DNA from: Geobacter sp. FeAm09
GTDB lineage: Bacteria; Desulfobacterota; Desulfuromonadia; Geobacterales; Pseudopelobacteraceae
Direction: 5' to 3'
DNA: 64,000 nt
NCBI RefSeq assembly: GCF_008330225.1
Contig: NZ_CP042466.1
Coordinates: 1,808,501-1,872,500 of the forward strand
The notes beneath the pieces are model-generated. The model did no database searches. It saw only the letters and a program-made list of their open reading frames with translations, and was not told where the DNA came from. Positions 28,783-37,396 of this stretch are shown here, one piece after another (positions within the stretch are counted from its first letter, which is position 1; each line of letters starts with the position of its first letter). The position numbers and the translations under genes were made by a program.

Positions 28783-29376
28783 ATGACACCGCAGATAGAG
28801 GAACTGATTCAGAAGATCAGGAAGATTGAAGAAGAGCTTGAGGTCGAGTTCCGCGCCAAGCGGGAACAGTTCCAGTTCGTCATCGTGGAGAAACGCGTAA
28901 AGTTTGCCGAAGAAGTGATACGCCAACAGCGTCGCCTCAAGACCGGAATCTTCCACTATTTGGCGGAATCCCGTCCGCTGAACATACTGACCGCCCCGAT
29001 TATCTATGCCGGATTTATCCCTTTTCTGTTGCTGGACCTCTTTCTGGCAATCTACCAGATGGTTTGTTTTCCGATCTACGGTATCCCCAAGGTAAAACGC
29101 GCCGACTACCTGATCTTTGACCGTGAAGATCTCCCCTACCTCAACATCATAGAAAGGTTCAACTGTTTCTACTGTTCCTACGGCAACGGCCTGGCTGCCT
29201 ATTTCCGGGAGATCGCCGCCCGCACCGAACAATACTGGTGCCCGATCAAGCATGCACGCCGCATCCGAGCCGCCCATAACCATTATCCCCGTTTTTTCGA
29301 ATACGGTGACGCCGAAAGCTATTGCAAGGGGCTGGAACGACTGAGGAAGGAGCTGGAGAAGGGCACCGGAGTATAA
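28783..29376 (+). CDS. Conserved hypothetical protein with central hydrophobic segment
   Basis: I do not recognise a named function. The 197 residues start with a charged helix or coiled coil (about 1-50, EELIQKIRKIEEELEVEFRAKREQ), then a hydrophobic segment (about 68-98, TAPIIYAGFIPFLLLDLFLAIYQ), then a Cys/Tyr-rich region with FNCFYCSYGNGLAAY (about 126-140) and a late WCPIKHA. The Cys at FYC and WC could bind metal. It stands alone between a terminator and a palindrome (29393-29419). Confidence 0.8.
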   Translation: MTPQIEELIQKIRKIEEELEVEFRAKREQFQFVIVEKRVKFAEEVIRQQRRLKTGIFHYLAESRPLNILTAPIIYAGFIPFLLLDLFLAIYQMVCFPIYGIPKVKRADYLIFDREDLPYLNIIERFNCFYCSYGNGLAAYFREIAARTEQYWCPIKHARRIRAAHNHYPRFFEYGDAESYCKGLERLRKELEKGTGV

Positions 29377-29392
29377 AGACGGTTAAAAAATG

Positions 29393-29419
29393 CACGATGC
29401 ACACGCGTGCAACATCGTG
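29393..29419. promoter_or_regulatory. Imperfect palindrome upstream of the acyl-CoA ligase
   Basis: CACGATG (29393-29399) and CATCGTG (29413-29419) form a perfect 7-bp inverted repeat around a GCACACGCGTGC-like core that is itself partly self-complementary. It lacks a T run, so it is more likely an operator (for example of a FadR/TetR-type regulator) than a terminator. It lies 104 bases before the ligase start. Confidence 0.35.
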
Positions 29420-29522
29420 GATGGACTTTTGGGAAACACGCCGGTAGTATGATGCAGTTTATCTGCGGCCGGCTGGTCCGCAGTGAGCAATGACGCTAAC
29501 ACGCTGAAAGGACACCGTTTCC

Positions 29523-31187
29523 ATGAAATGCATTCCCATTCCCCGCACCGAATCCGCCCACGACTATCAACTGCTGATCAAACAACTGCTCCTGCACCCC
29601 GTGGTGGATGCGCCGGACCAGGAAATCGTCTACCGGAACCAGGTTCGCCACAGCTACCGCCAGTTCCGCGAGCGAGTCCAGCGCCTTGCCGCGGCATTGA
29701 CGCGCATGGGGGTGAAGCCGGGTGATACCGTGGCCGTCATGGACTGGGACAGTCATCGCTATCTGGAGTGCTTTTTTGCCGTGCCGATGATCGGTGCGGT
29801 GCTGCACACCATCAACGTCCGTTTTTCCGCCGAACAGATCCTCTTCACCATCGATCATGCCGAAGATGACGTGCTCCTGATCAATTCCGAGTTTTTGCCG
29901 ATTCTGGAGCAGATCCGCGGCCGCATCGACACGGTGCGCGATTTCATCCTTCTCAAAGGGGACGATCCCCACCCCCACGAGACAACCCTGACCTTTACCG
30001 CCGAGTACGAGGAACTGCTGGCCTCGACCCCGCCGGAATTCGAATTCCCCGACTTCGACGAAAACACCCGCGCCACCACCTTTTATACCACCGGCACCAC
30101 CGGGATGCCCAAGGGGGTCTACTTCAGCCACCGTCAACTGGTGCTGCATACCCTGGGGGTCCAGGCGGCCCTCTGTTCCTCGGTTGCCCAGGGATGCCTG
30201 CATCGTGGCGACGTCTACATGCCCATCACACCCATGTTCCATGTCCATGCCTGGGGATTACCCTATGTGGCCACCTCTCTGGGGCTCAAGCAGGTCTACC
30301 CCGGGCGTTACGCGCCGGACATGTTGCTGGAGCTGGTCGAGCGCGAAAAGGTAACCTTTTCCCACTGTGTACCGACCATTCTGCATATGCTGCTCAAACA
30401 TCCCCACGCAGCCAAAATGGATCTCAGCAACTGGAAACTGATCATCGGCGGCGCAGCCATGTCCCGGACACTGTGCCTGACAGCCTTGGGACATGGCATC
30501 GATATCTTCACCGGCTACGGCATGTCCGAGACCTGCCCCATTCTGACCCTGGCCCAATTGACCCCCGATATGTTGAAGCTAAGCCCGGAAGAACAGGCCG
30601 AGGTCCGCTGCAAGACCGGTCTGACACTTCCTCTGGTGGATCTGAAGGTGGTAGGGGAGGGGAGGGACGAGATGCCCCGCGACGGCCGCAGCACCGGCGA
30701 GATCGTCGTCCGCGCCCCCTGGCTGACCCAGGGCTACCTGAAGGATCACAAAACCTCCGAGAAGCTTTGGGAAGGAGGTTACCTGCACACCGGAGATGTG
30801 GCGGTGCGGGATGAGCGGGGATACGTGAAGATCACTGACCGGAGCAAGGATGTCATCAAAGTCGGCGGGGAGTGGATATCCTCTCTGGAATTGGAGGATA
30901 TCATCGCCCATCATCCCGCTGTGGCCGAGGTGGCGGTGATCGGCCAGCCCGACGAAAAGTGGGGGGAGCGTCCTCTGGCCCTGGTGGTACCGAAAGCGGG
31001 CACGGTGGTCGCGGAAAAACAGATTCAACATCATGTGCGGGAATATGCCGACAAGGGAATGATTTCCAAGCAGGTTGTCCTCCTTAGGACGCGCCTGGTG
31101 GAAGCTATCGATAAGACGAGCGTGGGGAAGATTAATAAGGTGGCGTTGCGGGAACGGTATGTTAGTTTTGACCTGTCTTTGCAATAG
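29523..31187 (+). CDS. Acyl-CoA synthetase / fatty-acid--CoA ligase (AMP-binding)
   Basis: Activates a carboxylic acid, probably a medium- or long-chain fatty acid, to its CoA thioester through an acyl-AMP. Motifs: [19 protein letters not shown] (ATP binding, about 184-202), [10 protein letters not shown] (about 332-341), [39 protein letters not shown], and a late GKINK with the catalytic Lys. The length of 554 residues is normal. AAGGA precedes the ATG. The stop codon TAG is also the first three bases of the IS3-type inverted repeat, so the C terminus may have been set or trimmed by that insertion. Confidence 0.9.
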   Translation: MKCIPIPRTESAHDYQLLIKQLLLHPVVDAPDQEIVYRNQVRHSYRQFRERVQRLAAALTRMGVKPGDTVAVMDWDSHRYLECFFAVPMIGAVLHTINVRFSAEQILFTIDHAEDDVLLINSEFLPILEQIRGRIDTVRDFILLKGDDPHPHETTLTFTAEYEELLASTPPEFEFPDFDENTRATTFYTTGTTGMPKGVYFSHRQLVLHTLGVQAALCSSVAQGCLHRGDVYMPITPMFHVHAWGLPYVATSLGLKQVYPGRYAPDMLLELVEREKVTFSHCVPTILHMLLKHPHAAKMDLSNWKLIIGGAAMSRTLCLTALGHGIDIFTGYGMSETCPILTLAQLTPDMLKLSPEEQAEVRCKTGLTLPLVDLKVVGEGRDEMPRDGRSTGEIVVRAPWLTQGYLKDHKTSEKLWEGGYLHTGDVAVRDERGYVKITDRSKDVIKVGGEWISSLELEDIIAHHPAVAEVAVIGQPDEKWGERPLALVVPKAGTVVAEKQIQHHVREYADKGMISKQVVLLRTRLVEAIDKTSVGKINKVALRERYVSFDLSLQ

Positions 31188-31204
31188 TGGACACGAGATA
31201 TTCC

Positions 31205-32094
31205 CTAAGCGGCAATTTTGAAGAACTGCCGCTCGTAACTCTCCGGTGCTTGGTAGCCAATCGCTGAGTGTCGGCGACGCCGATTGTAAAAACCTTCGAT
31301 GTAACGAAATATCTGGCTCTGTGCATCTGTTCTGGATCTGAAGGTACAATGATGTATCAGCTCTCTCTTCAAGGTCCCAAAAAATGATTCTGTGATGGCG
31401 TTATCATAACAGCAGCCGGTCCCGCTATGCTCTGGATACCGCCAGCACCTTTGACGAGGGTTTGGTATCGTTTGCTGCAATACTGCGACCCGCGATCGGA
31501 ATGAAAGATCAATCCTTGGCCGGGACGCCGCCGTACCAAGGCGTTCTTGAAAGCGGTGACAATCAGGTTGTCGGTCATTCGGCGATCCATGCTCCAGCCA
31601 ACAATACGGCGGGAGAAGACATCCAAAATGACAGCCAGATACAGCCAGCCATCAACAGTCCGGATGTAGGTAATATCGCCGGTCCAGAGCCGGTCCGGGG
31701 CGGTGGCGGAAAAATTGCGATTAACCAGATTAGGCGCCACGGGTCGCTTGTGATCGGAGTTTGTCGTGACTTTGAATCGTTTCGTGGTCTTGACGCGCAG
31801 TCCATGCTGCTTCATCAACCGCCAGACGCGGTTCTTACCCACGTGGGTTCCCTGCTCACGAAGTTCATTGCCGATCCGACCGGCACCATAGGTCTGATCA
31901 CTATCATCAAAGGCAGCTTTGATGGCAACAGCTAGTTCCGCATCTTCTCGCTGGCGCTTGGTCGCTCCAGACTGTAATACCGGCTCCGAGACACTCCAAA
32001 GACACGGCACATCTCCTTCACTCCGTACTGGGAGCGGTGCTCGGTTATGAACCCGAATATCGATGCGGGTCCGTCGAGAAGATGGCCACTGCTT
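31205..32094 (-). pseudogene. IS3-family transposase orfB (DDE integrase), two frameshifts
   Basis: The rve/DDE integrase domain is recognisable in three frames. The start (FITEHRSQYGVKEMCRVFGVSRSRYYSLERP) runs into a stop near 31935. The central part carries the first catalytic Asp (GDITYIRTVDGWLYLAVILD) and the second (FHSDRGSQY). A one-base loss near 31433 then shifts the frame, and the last part has the catalytic Glu ([17 protein letters not shown]) and ends at 31205. With two breaks this copy cannot make an active transposase. Confidence 0.8.
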
Positions 32095-32353
32095 TTTTTA
32101 GAATGTCACGTTCCCGCTGGAGACGCTCATTCTCTTTGCGCAGACGTTTTAGTTCGGCTTCCGGTGACTCCGGGGCAATTCGTCCGACATGGGCGGCATC
32201 TTGATAGTCGCGGTGCTTCTGCACCCAGCCCTTCAGGACTCCATAAGTAATCCCAAGGTTCCGTTCGACTTCGCGAACTCCGAGGCCTTCTTCCACTACC
32301 ATCTGGACAGCCTCACGCTTGAAGTCTGGATCGTACCAGCGATGCATGTTCAT
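32045..32353 (-). CDS. IS3-family transposase orfA (helix-turn-helix)
   Basis: A 102-residue DNA-binding subunit. It has a helix-turn-helix (FKREAVQMVVEEGLGVREVERNLGITYGVLKGWVQ) and a leucine-zipper-like helix ending ENERLQRERDILKKAVAIF. The ATG at 32353 follows AGGAGGTG; the open frame extends six codons further. A7G at 32092-32099 would allow -1 slippage into orfB. Confidence 0.88.
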   Translation of the reverse strand: MNMHRWYDPDFKREAVQMVVEEGLGVREVERNLGITYGVLKGWVQKHRDYQDAAHVGRIAPESPEAELKRLRKENERLQRERDILKKAVAIFSTDPHRYSGS

Positions 32354-32491
32354 GAACACACCTCCTGTCACCGTTAGGGTAATTGGTGTGTCCGCTAAAG
32401 TAAAGATAGCTCATTTAGAGTGTGCAATATGACCTTCCCCGAGATTGTGGGCAGTCCGAAAAGCTGGTAAAATCAAGCTAGGAGGACTGCA

Positions 32492-32788
32492 ATGATTCAA
32501 CGGAGGAAGTTGTACCCCCGCGAATTCAAGATCAAAACGGTCAAGCTAGTTGTTGCGGGTAAAGAAACCGTTCCCCAACTGGCCGAGGACCTTGGCATTC
32601 ACCCGAACACTATCTACAAGTGGGTCAACAAGTACAGCGAGAAACCCGCTGACGCCTTTCCTGGTAAAGGCAATCTCGCACCAGATGCCGCTCTTCTCAG
32701 GGAGCTTCAGCGTGAAAACGAGCGGTTGCGGATGGATCGTGACATTTTAAAAAAAGCTGCGGCCATCTTCTCAAAGGAACGGCAATGA
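32492..32788 (+). CDS. IS3-family transposase orfA (helix-turn-helix)
   Basis: A 98-residue protein with a helix-turn-helix ([37 protein letters not shown]) and a zipper-like end ([25 protein letters not shown]). AGGAGG stands 8 bases before the ATG. It overlaps orfB in ATGA, and A7G at 32749-32756 would allow -1 slippage to make the fused OrfAB transposase. Confidence 0.9.
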   Translation: MIQRRKLYPREFKIKTVKLVVAGKETVPQLAEDLGIHPNTIYKWVNKYSEKPADAFPGKGNLAPDAALLRELQRENERLRMDRDILKKAAAIFSKERQ

Positions 32789-33611
32789 AGTTCCGCTTCA
32801 TCCAGGCTCATGTGAAGGAGTTTCCGGTAAGTGTTCTCTGCGGCACCCTGGGTGTCACTCGGAGCGGCTACTATGCCTGGAACAGGCGACCGGACTCCGG
32901 GAAAGCCGAAGAAGACCGACACTTAATCGAAGCCATTAAGGCGATCCATGAAAATAGTCGTGAAACCTATGGTACGCCTCGAATTCGAAAAGCACTGAAG
33001 TCCGCCGGCAAACGCATTGGTAAAAGCCGGATTGACCGCCTGAGACGAGAAGCTGGCCTTAAAGTGAAAACGAAGCGGAAGTTCAAGGCGACAACCTACT
33101 CGCAGCACAATTATCCGGTTGCGGAAAACATCCTGAACCGGGAATTTCACCCAAGCGGCCCGAACCGCGCCTGGGCGTCGGACATCACCTACATCTGGAC
33201 GCGCGAAAGCTGGCTATACCTTGCAATCGTCATGGATCTGTTCTCCCGCAATGTCGTCGGTTGGTCGATGGCAGAGCGGATGACGAAATCCCTCGTGGTG
33301 GATGCCCTGCACCAGGGCTCATTCATCAGCAGTATGCGAGCGAGTTGTACCAGCAGCAGCTTTCAAAGAACGGCATTATTTGCAGCATGAGTCGCACGGG
33401 CGATTGCTGGGACAACGCCCCGATGGAAAGCTTCTTCGGTACGCTGAAGAAAGAGCTTGTCTTTCACGAACACTATGCTACGAAGGCACAAGCCCGCCAG
33501 AGCATTTTTGATTACATCAAGCGGTTCTATAACCGCTGCAGGCTGCACTCGACTCTTGGGTACGTGCCTCCGGCTACTTACGAGAACCTGCAAGCTAAAC
33601 AAGCCGCTTAA
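32785..33611 (+). pseudogene. IS3-family transposase orfB with internal deletion
   Basis: The frame from 32785 has the HTH_21 region ([18 protein letters not shown]) and the first catalytic Asp ([31 protein letters not shown]). Around 33320-33345 the sequence jumps from ALHQ to [14 protein letters not shown]. The family stretch HSDRG with the second catalytic Asp is missing and the frame changes. The end, with the Glu in [15 protein letters not shown], is in another frame and stops at 33611. The deletion removes a catalytic residue, so this copy is inactive. Confidence 0.85.
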
Positions 33612-33641
33612 CTGACTGTCCACGAAAACGGGGGAACTCCA

Positions 33642-33973
33642 ATATAGTGACTTGTGGCTATATTGAATAAGGTTCAAAAAATGTCGACAGTTATTTTAAA
33701 TTAAATGTGTATATTACTTTTGTGGCACAATATTTGCTTGAATATTTTTTTGAATGAAGACTAACGTCTGTAAATCAGGTCTTATAAATATGAAAAAGCA
33801 AAATTATCAGCAATAGTCTTTCTAATCTGTATCACGTCTTGATTTTTTGATGCCACCATTTCTATGGAGAGGGATGGGAATGCATCTCTCAAACTTGCAG
33901 CCCTTTTTGGCAGGCTCAAACTTCTGTAATACGACTTTATTTTAACAATAACTGACAAACTTTAACCAATTCT
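33642..33973 (+). other. AT-rich intergenic leader with sigma-54 promoter
   Basis: These 332 bases hold no gene. They contain a sigma-54-type promoter (listed separately) and a leader of about 225 bases upstream of the YaiO-like gene. I looked for a c-di-GMP (GEMM) riboswitch, common in this lineage, and did not find its conserved core. Confidence 0.5.
33723..33737 (+). promoter_or_regulatory. Sigma-54 (RpoN) promoter
   Basis: TGGCAC, five bases, TTGC: the -24 GG and -12 GC are exactly 10 bases apart and match the RpoN consensus. Transcription would start near 33749 toward the YaiO-like gene. An RpoN activator would be required; none is encoded nearby. Confidence 0.65.
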
Positions 33974-34786
33974 ATGATAATTACTCAAAGAATATTGATA
34001 TTGTTTATATTGATGATTTGCTTTTTTATAAATGAATCAGTTTCTGTTGCTGTGGCTGCGAGTGATGAACTGCCGGTTCAGCATAATTGGGTTGAAATCA
34101 CCGGTAAATATCATTTAATTAGTAATAGTTGTGACGACTGGAGAGGTGGGGAAGCCAGAGCTAGCATTGTCGTAGGAAAAGATGATGTTTTTTTATTTGA
34201 TTTTCTTGCACAAAATGCATTTAGAGATGATGGGATTTATGGCTCTGTTGTTGACATGCATACATGGAGTGAAGATTGGTACTCACAAGTTGCTGTTGGT
34301 ACAGGATCTGGGCAGTTTTATTTTCCCGATATTAGGGGAGATGCGTCTTTAAGCAAAAAATGGCTTCCCTCTCGCAACCTTATCACAACATTAGGTGGCG
34401 GCTTTTCCAAAGCAAAAGATGTACACTGCGATATGTACTTGCTGGCCTCGATAACGGCATATTTTCCTCGAGTTTTTATTGTCGAAGCAGGTACTCGAAT
34501 TACTTGGAGTAATCCCGGTGAGGTGCGATCAGAACGAGGTTTTGGTGTCGTTACATATGGGGCTGATCATAATAGGTACGTGACACTTCGTTATGAAGGT
34601 GGCAAAGAAGGGTATCAAGCAATAGGCTCCTCGACATTTATAGTTGATTTTACTAGTCAAGAAGCCTCCCTAAGTTGGCGGGAATGGATAGCTAAGAATT
34701 ATGGAACTGTCACAAAAATTGAATACTACAATAATCCTTTTTATTCAAGGACAGGTTTGACTTTTGGAGTATTTTATGAGTGGTGA
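33974..34786 (+). CDS. YaiO-like outer-membrane beta-barrel protein
   Basis: A 270-residue exported protein. It has a signal peptide (about 1-29, ending in VAVAAS) and then alternating amphipathic strands that finish with an aromatic C terminus (SRTGLTFGVFYEW), as in outer-membrane barrels. The layout, with repeated strands such as NRYVTLRYEGGKEGYQ and GVFYEW, resembles the YaiO family, whose function is unclear but is often linked to surface polysaccharide genes. Codon use is AT-rich compared with the core genes, so it was probably acquired. It overlaps the next gene. Confidence 0.6.
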   Translation: MIITQRILILFILMICFFINESVSVAVAASDELPVQHNWVEITGKYHLISNSCDDWRGGEARASIVVGKDDVFLFDFLAQNAFRDDGIYGSVVDMHTWSEDWYSQVAVGTGSGQFYFPDIRGDASLSKKWLPSRNLITTLGGGFSKAKDVHCDMYLLASITAYFPRVFIVEAGTRITWSNPGEVRSERGFGVVTYGADHNRYVTLRYEGGKEGYQAIGSSTFIVDFTSQEASLSWREWIAKNYGTVTKIEYYNNPFYSRTGLTFGVFYEW

Positions 34787-35297
34787 TCTGCAGTTTGTTG
34801 ACCAACGCGACAAAAAACTAAAACGATTCCGTCACATGGGGGTATACGGTTCTGTGATTCAACCTCATCGATCTATGACTGCTTTTCATTTAGTCCCAAG
34901 TAGCTTATTGAGTATGATTGCAATTCCATTTATCCTTATTTTATTCCTTCTGCTGGGCTTGCCGCATGTTATGCACCTATGGCAGGTTTTTTTTTCATAC
35001 GCTTTTGATCTCATGGGGATTGAGTCTGATATAAATGTATATACCATAAAGATTCTTCCTTATTATTATCTTAATATTCCTTCTTGCGGTATGGAAGCAG
35101 AATGGCCCACAATTACAGATTTTAGTAGAGTTGGTATAACAATAACGGTTATTTTTATAATATCATTTATTTTTAGTGAAAGTTTTACTCCTCTAATCTA
35201 TTTTTTAAGAGTTGTGTGTCTTGTTCAGTTGACAGCATTTGTATATTTTAAATTTGAGCCTGTGCCATTTTCATATAACTTGTCAGAATATAACTAA
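34776..35297 (+). CDS. Membrane protein of unknown function, possibly truncated
   Basis: I do not recognise this 173-residue protein. It has a basic N terminus (about 1-40) and then three or four membrane helices: about 44-66 (SLLSMIAIPFILILFLLLG), one near 120-140 (VGITITVIFIISFIFSES) and a following one (LIYFLRVVCLVQLTAFVYF). GGAG precedes the ATG, which overlaps the YaiO-like stop by 11 bases. The short polar end after the last helix, close to the start of foreign DNA, suggests a possible truncation. Confidence 0.65.
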   Translation: MSGDLQFVDQRDKKLKRFRHMGVYGSVIQPHRSMTAFHLVPSSLLSMIAIPFILILFLLLGLPHVMHLWQVFFSYAFDLMGIESDINVYTIKILPYYYLNIPSCGMEAEWPTITDFSRVGITITVIFIISFIFSESFTPLIYFLRVVCLVQLTAFVYFKFEPVPFSYNLSEYN

Positions 35298-35384
35298 TAA
35301 AATCAAATAGTTACGTTAATTTACGTAAATGTTTCTTTGACAACCTGCCAGCCTTTCTGATAATAAGCTCGATAACATACGAAG

Positions 35385-35756
35385 TTATATACATCTCCTT
35401 GGATTTAAAGAAATCCTTGGTTGAGCGGATTGCCTCCCTGGGGGGAGTCCGTTTGATGCAAACTTGTCGTAGCGGTCTAGGACCGTCTTTTCGTATGCCG
35501 CTTGAGCCTTTTTGCTTTTATCGATCTCAACAGGGTCGATAACCTTGAATTCCGCCTTGGCGGTCTTGGCCTTGTACTGGAGGAAGCGAAAAGAATCGGT
35601 TAAAGAGTCAAGCAGGGATACGAAAGCAATAACAAGGGGTTCAGGGAGATCAACGGACACGGTTACAGTGTCGTCATGGTAGCCTGAAACCCGAAAATCG
35701 TAGAGATTGCGGGAAGAGCAGGGGAGAGCAGATTTTCTAATTTTTTCCAGTTGCAT
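35385..35756 (-). CDS. Small protein of unknown function, divergent from the XRE repressor
   Basis: A 123-residue protein with a beta-rich start (RVSGYHDDTVTVSVDLPEPLVIAFVSLLDSL) and a Lys-rich helix (KSKKAQAAYEKTVLDRYDKF). I do not recognise a family. Its start lies 59 bases from the XRE gene across two operator-like palindromes, so it is probably controlled by that repressor, as early phage genes are. No ribosome site is visible before the ATG. Confidence 0.55.
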   Translation of the reverse strand: MQLEKIRKSALPCSSRNLYDFRVSGYHDDTVTVSVDLPEPLVIAFVSLLDSLTDSFRFLQYKAKTAKAEFKVIDPVEIDKSKKAQAAYEKTVLDRYDKFASNGLPPGRQSAQPRISLNPRRCI

Positions 35757-35767
35757 AATGAAAATAT

Positions 35768-35785
35768 ATATTCTGGTAAAAATAT
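35768..35785. promoter_or_regulatory. Operator-like palindrome 1
   Basis: ATATTCTGGTAAAAATAT, with 5-bp arms ATATT and AATAT. It shares TTCTGGT-AAAA with the second site 29 bases away, and lies on the side of the divergent - strand gene. Confidence 0.55.
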
Positions 35786-35797
35786 GTCAAGAAAAAA

Positions 35798-35813
35798 GTT
35801 TTCTGGTGAAAAC
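35798..35813. promoter_or_regulatory. Operator-like palindrome 2, overlapping the XRE ribosome site
   Basis: GTTTTC-TGGT-GAAAAC is a perfect 6-bp inverted repeat around a 4-base spacer. It ends two bases before the XRE start codon and includes its GGTGA ribosome site, so bound repressor would block its own expression. Confidence 0.6.
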
Positions 35814-35815
35814 AA

Positions 35816-36130
35816 ATGAATAAAATTAAAGAATTAGTAGAAGAAAAAGGAATAAGGACAAAAGACTTAGCAGAAATGCTTGGTATTACGCCAGGACAGG
35901 TATCGAATCTAAAAAGTGGAAGACAAAAGCCATCAAAACGGATTGAGAAGCTGATTGATGCGATATTTTTTGAAGGCAGAAAGCCTCATCCAGACCCCAT
36001 TATCGAAAAAGTAATTGTGATGATGGAAGAAATGGACACGGACACTAAGGAAAATGCTCTCTCTTGTGTTCAAAAAGAGAAACTGCTCACGGATTTGATG
36101 AAGCAAAAAAGAGGGAAGGTCGCAGCGTAA
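35816..36130 (+). CDS. XRE-family transcriptional repressor
   Basis: A 104-residue protein with a Cro/cI-type helix-turn-helix at about 10-50 (KGIRTKDLAEMLGITPGQVSNLKSGRQKPSKRIEKLIDAIF) and a charged C-terminal helix (MEEMDTDTKENALSCVQKEKLL), likely for dimerisation. Its gene is preceded by two palindromes with a shared core, which fits autoregulation and control of the divergent gene. It may be the phage repressor (RstR-like role) or the regulator of the nearby ATPase/TOPRIM pair. Confidence 0.8.
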   Translation: MNKIKELVEEKGIRTKDLAEMLGITPGQVSNLKSGRQKPSKRIEKLIDAIFFEGRKPHPDPIIEKVIVMMEEMDTDTKENALSCVQKEKLLTDLMKQKRGKVAA

Positions 36131-36247
36131 AAACATAAACGGGGACAGCTAAGTGTATTTTGAAGCATTGGATCCCTCCATGTTATCCTCTTAAATTTTG
36201 GGTTGGTTTTAAACTTATTTCACGTAGTTCTCATTGGAGGTTTTGAC

Positions 36248-37396
36248 ATGTCGCTAGTCAAGTTAAGCTATTCAGAGTTTGAAAGTGAGCCCAAAATATG
36301 GAAAATATCAGATGCAACTTTTTCAGGAATTAATCTGATAGCTGGAAAAAATTCTGCTGGGAAATCGAGACTTTTAAGCGTAATTAATTCATTGTCTCAT
36401 CTCTTAACAGGCAAGGTTCAGAGACTTTTTGAATCCGGAAAGTTTGATGTAACTATTAATTTAGCTGGAGGTGAGTTCAATTATAAAATTGAGATTAAGG
36501 ATTCAAGCGTAATCAATGAGAGCCTCATTGTTAATAATATAGAATTACTAATGCGGAATGAAGATGGTACAGGAAAAATATATTATGAGACAAAGACTGA
36601 TTTTCTAGAATTTAAACTTCCACCTGATGCTATTGCAGCTGTTAATCGTCGCGATGAAATACAGCACCCTTTTTTGATAGAATTACATAAATGGGCAAAT
36701 AGTATTGCCTACTATCAATTTGGGTCAGACTTTGGAAAAAGTTTTCTTATGCGTGTCGATATTGCAGAAAATATTTTTGACAGCAAGAATCCCTCTTATT
36801 TGGATGATCCTAACAACCTTGTACGTATTTATGCTACTGCATTTAATAGTTTTGGAGAAGAATTTGATCAAGCAATAATATCTGATATGCGAAATTTAGG
36901 CTACGCATTAACTGAAGTGGGCTGTACAGATATCCAACAAATGATAAAAATACCTCTATCTGCTTTAGGTATGTTTACAACTGAGGAAGAACTTGGTTTT
37001 ATGAATCCACAACTCAATATGTCGCAAGGAATGTTCCGAGCATTAGCTTTAGTAATTCATTTGAATGTATGCGCATTTTCAAAAAGTAAAAATCTAATAT
37101 TAGTGGATGATATTGGAGAGGGGCTAGATTATGAGAGAGCAACAGCTATTATTGATTTGTTGATATACAAAGCTATTAATAACGATATGCAAATAATTAT
37201 GACAAGTAATGACCGATTTGTAATGAATAAAATACCTCTTGAATATTGGTCTGTACTAAAACGAACCGGCGGTATCGTAAAAATGTTCAATATAAGAAAT
37301 TCAGAAAAACAGTTTAATAGATTCAAATACATGGGTATGAATAATTTTGATTTTTTTGCCTCTAATTTTTTTGAACAAGAGGTACCAAATGATTAA
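36248..37396 (+). CDS. AAA/ABC-type ATPase of a putative defence module
   Basis: A 382-residue soluble ATPase of the AAA_15/AAA_21 group, related to OLD/RecF-type proteins. It has Walker A GKNSAGKS (about 33-40), an ABC-like signature NMSQGMFRALAL (about 258-269), Walker B with D-loop LILVDDIGEGLDYERA (about 282-297; Asp stands where Glu is usual) and MTSNDR at the switch position. The start is ATG 36248 with GGAGG upstream; the open frame begins earlier without homology. The next gene overlaps by 8 bases. AAA plus TOPRIM pairs occur in anti-phage systems such as PARIS and OLD-type systems. The role is inference. Confidence 0.75.
   Translation: MSLVKLSYSEFESEPKIWKISDATFSGINLIAGKNSAGKSRLLSVINSLSHLLTGKVQRLFESGKFDVTINLAGGEFNYKIEIKDSSVINESLIVNNIELLMRNEDGTGKIYYETKTDFLEFKLPPDAIAAVNRRDEIQHPFLIELHKWANSIAYYQFGSDFGKSFLMRVDIAENIFDSKNPSYLDDPNNLVRIYATAFNSFGEEFDQAIISDMRNLGYALTEVGCTDIQQMIKIPLSALGMFTTEEELGFMNPQLNMSQGMFRALALVIHLNVCAFSKSKNLILVDDIGEGLDYERATAIIDLLIYKAINNDMQIIMTSNDRFVMNKIPLEYWSVLKRTGGIVKMFNIRNSEKQFNRFKYMGMNNFDFFASNFFEQEVPND

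Larger units (their letters stand above)
31185..32397 (-). mobile_element. IS3-family insertion sequence, first copy (decayed)
   Basis: An element of about 1.2 kb bounded by a 10-base terminal repeat with one mismatch: TAGTGGACAC at 31185 and, read inward from the other end, TAGCGGACAC at 32397. It contains orfA and a broken orfB on the - strand, linked by an A7G slippery site (32092-32099) of the type used for -1 frameshifting in this family. No convincing target duplication was found at its ends. It is 32 bases away from a second, unrelated IS3-type element. Confidence 0.8.
32430..33641 (+). mobile_element. IS3-family insertion sequence, second copy (IS150-like), with ATA target repeats
   Basis: A 1212-bp element with imperfect terminal inverted repeats of about 27 bases (left end TGACCTTCCCCGAG, right end read inward TGGAGTTCCCCCG) and the TG...CA ends of the IS3 family. 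ATA occurs directly on both sides (32427-32429 and 33642-33644), fitting a 3-bp target duplication. It is in the opposite orientation to the first copy. It is shorter than expected because of an internal deletion in orfB. Confidence 0.85.

Noticed and set aside
33750-33973. A c-di-GMP (GEMM) or other riboswitch in the leader of the YaiO-like gene
   Set aside because: The leader is long enough, but the conserved GEMM core and other known riboswitch cores are not visible.
35365-35395. loxP-like half site (ATACGAAGTTAT) at 35378, also a weak dif-like match
   Set aside because: Only one 12-13-base arm matches and the second arm and spacer do not. As a dif site its central spacing is wrong and its core differs from the site at 45509, so it cannot be called the other prophage end.
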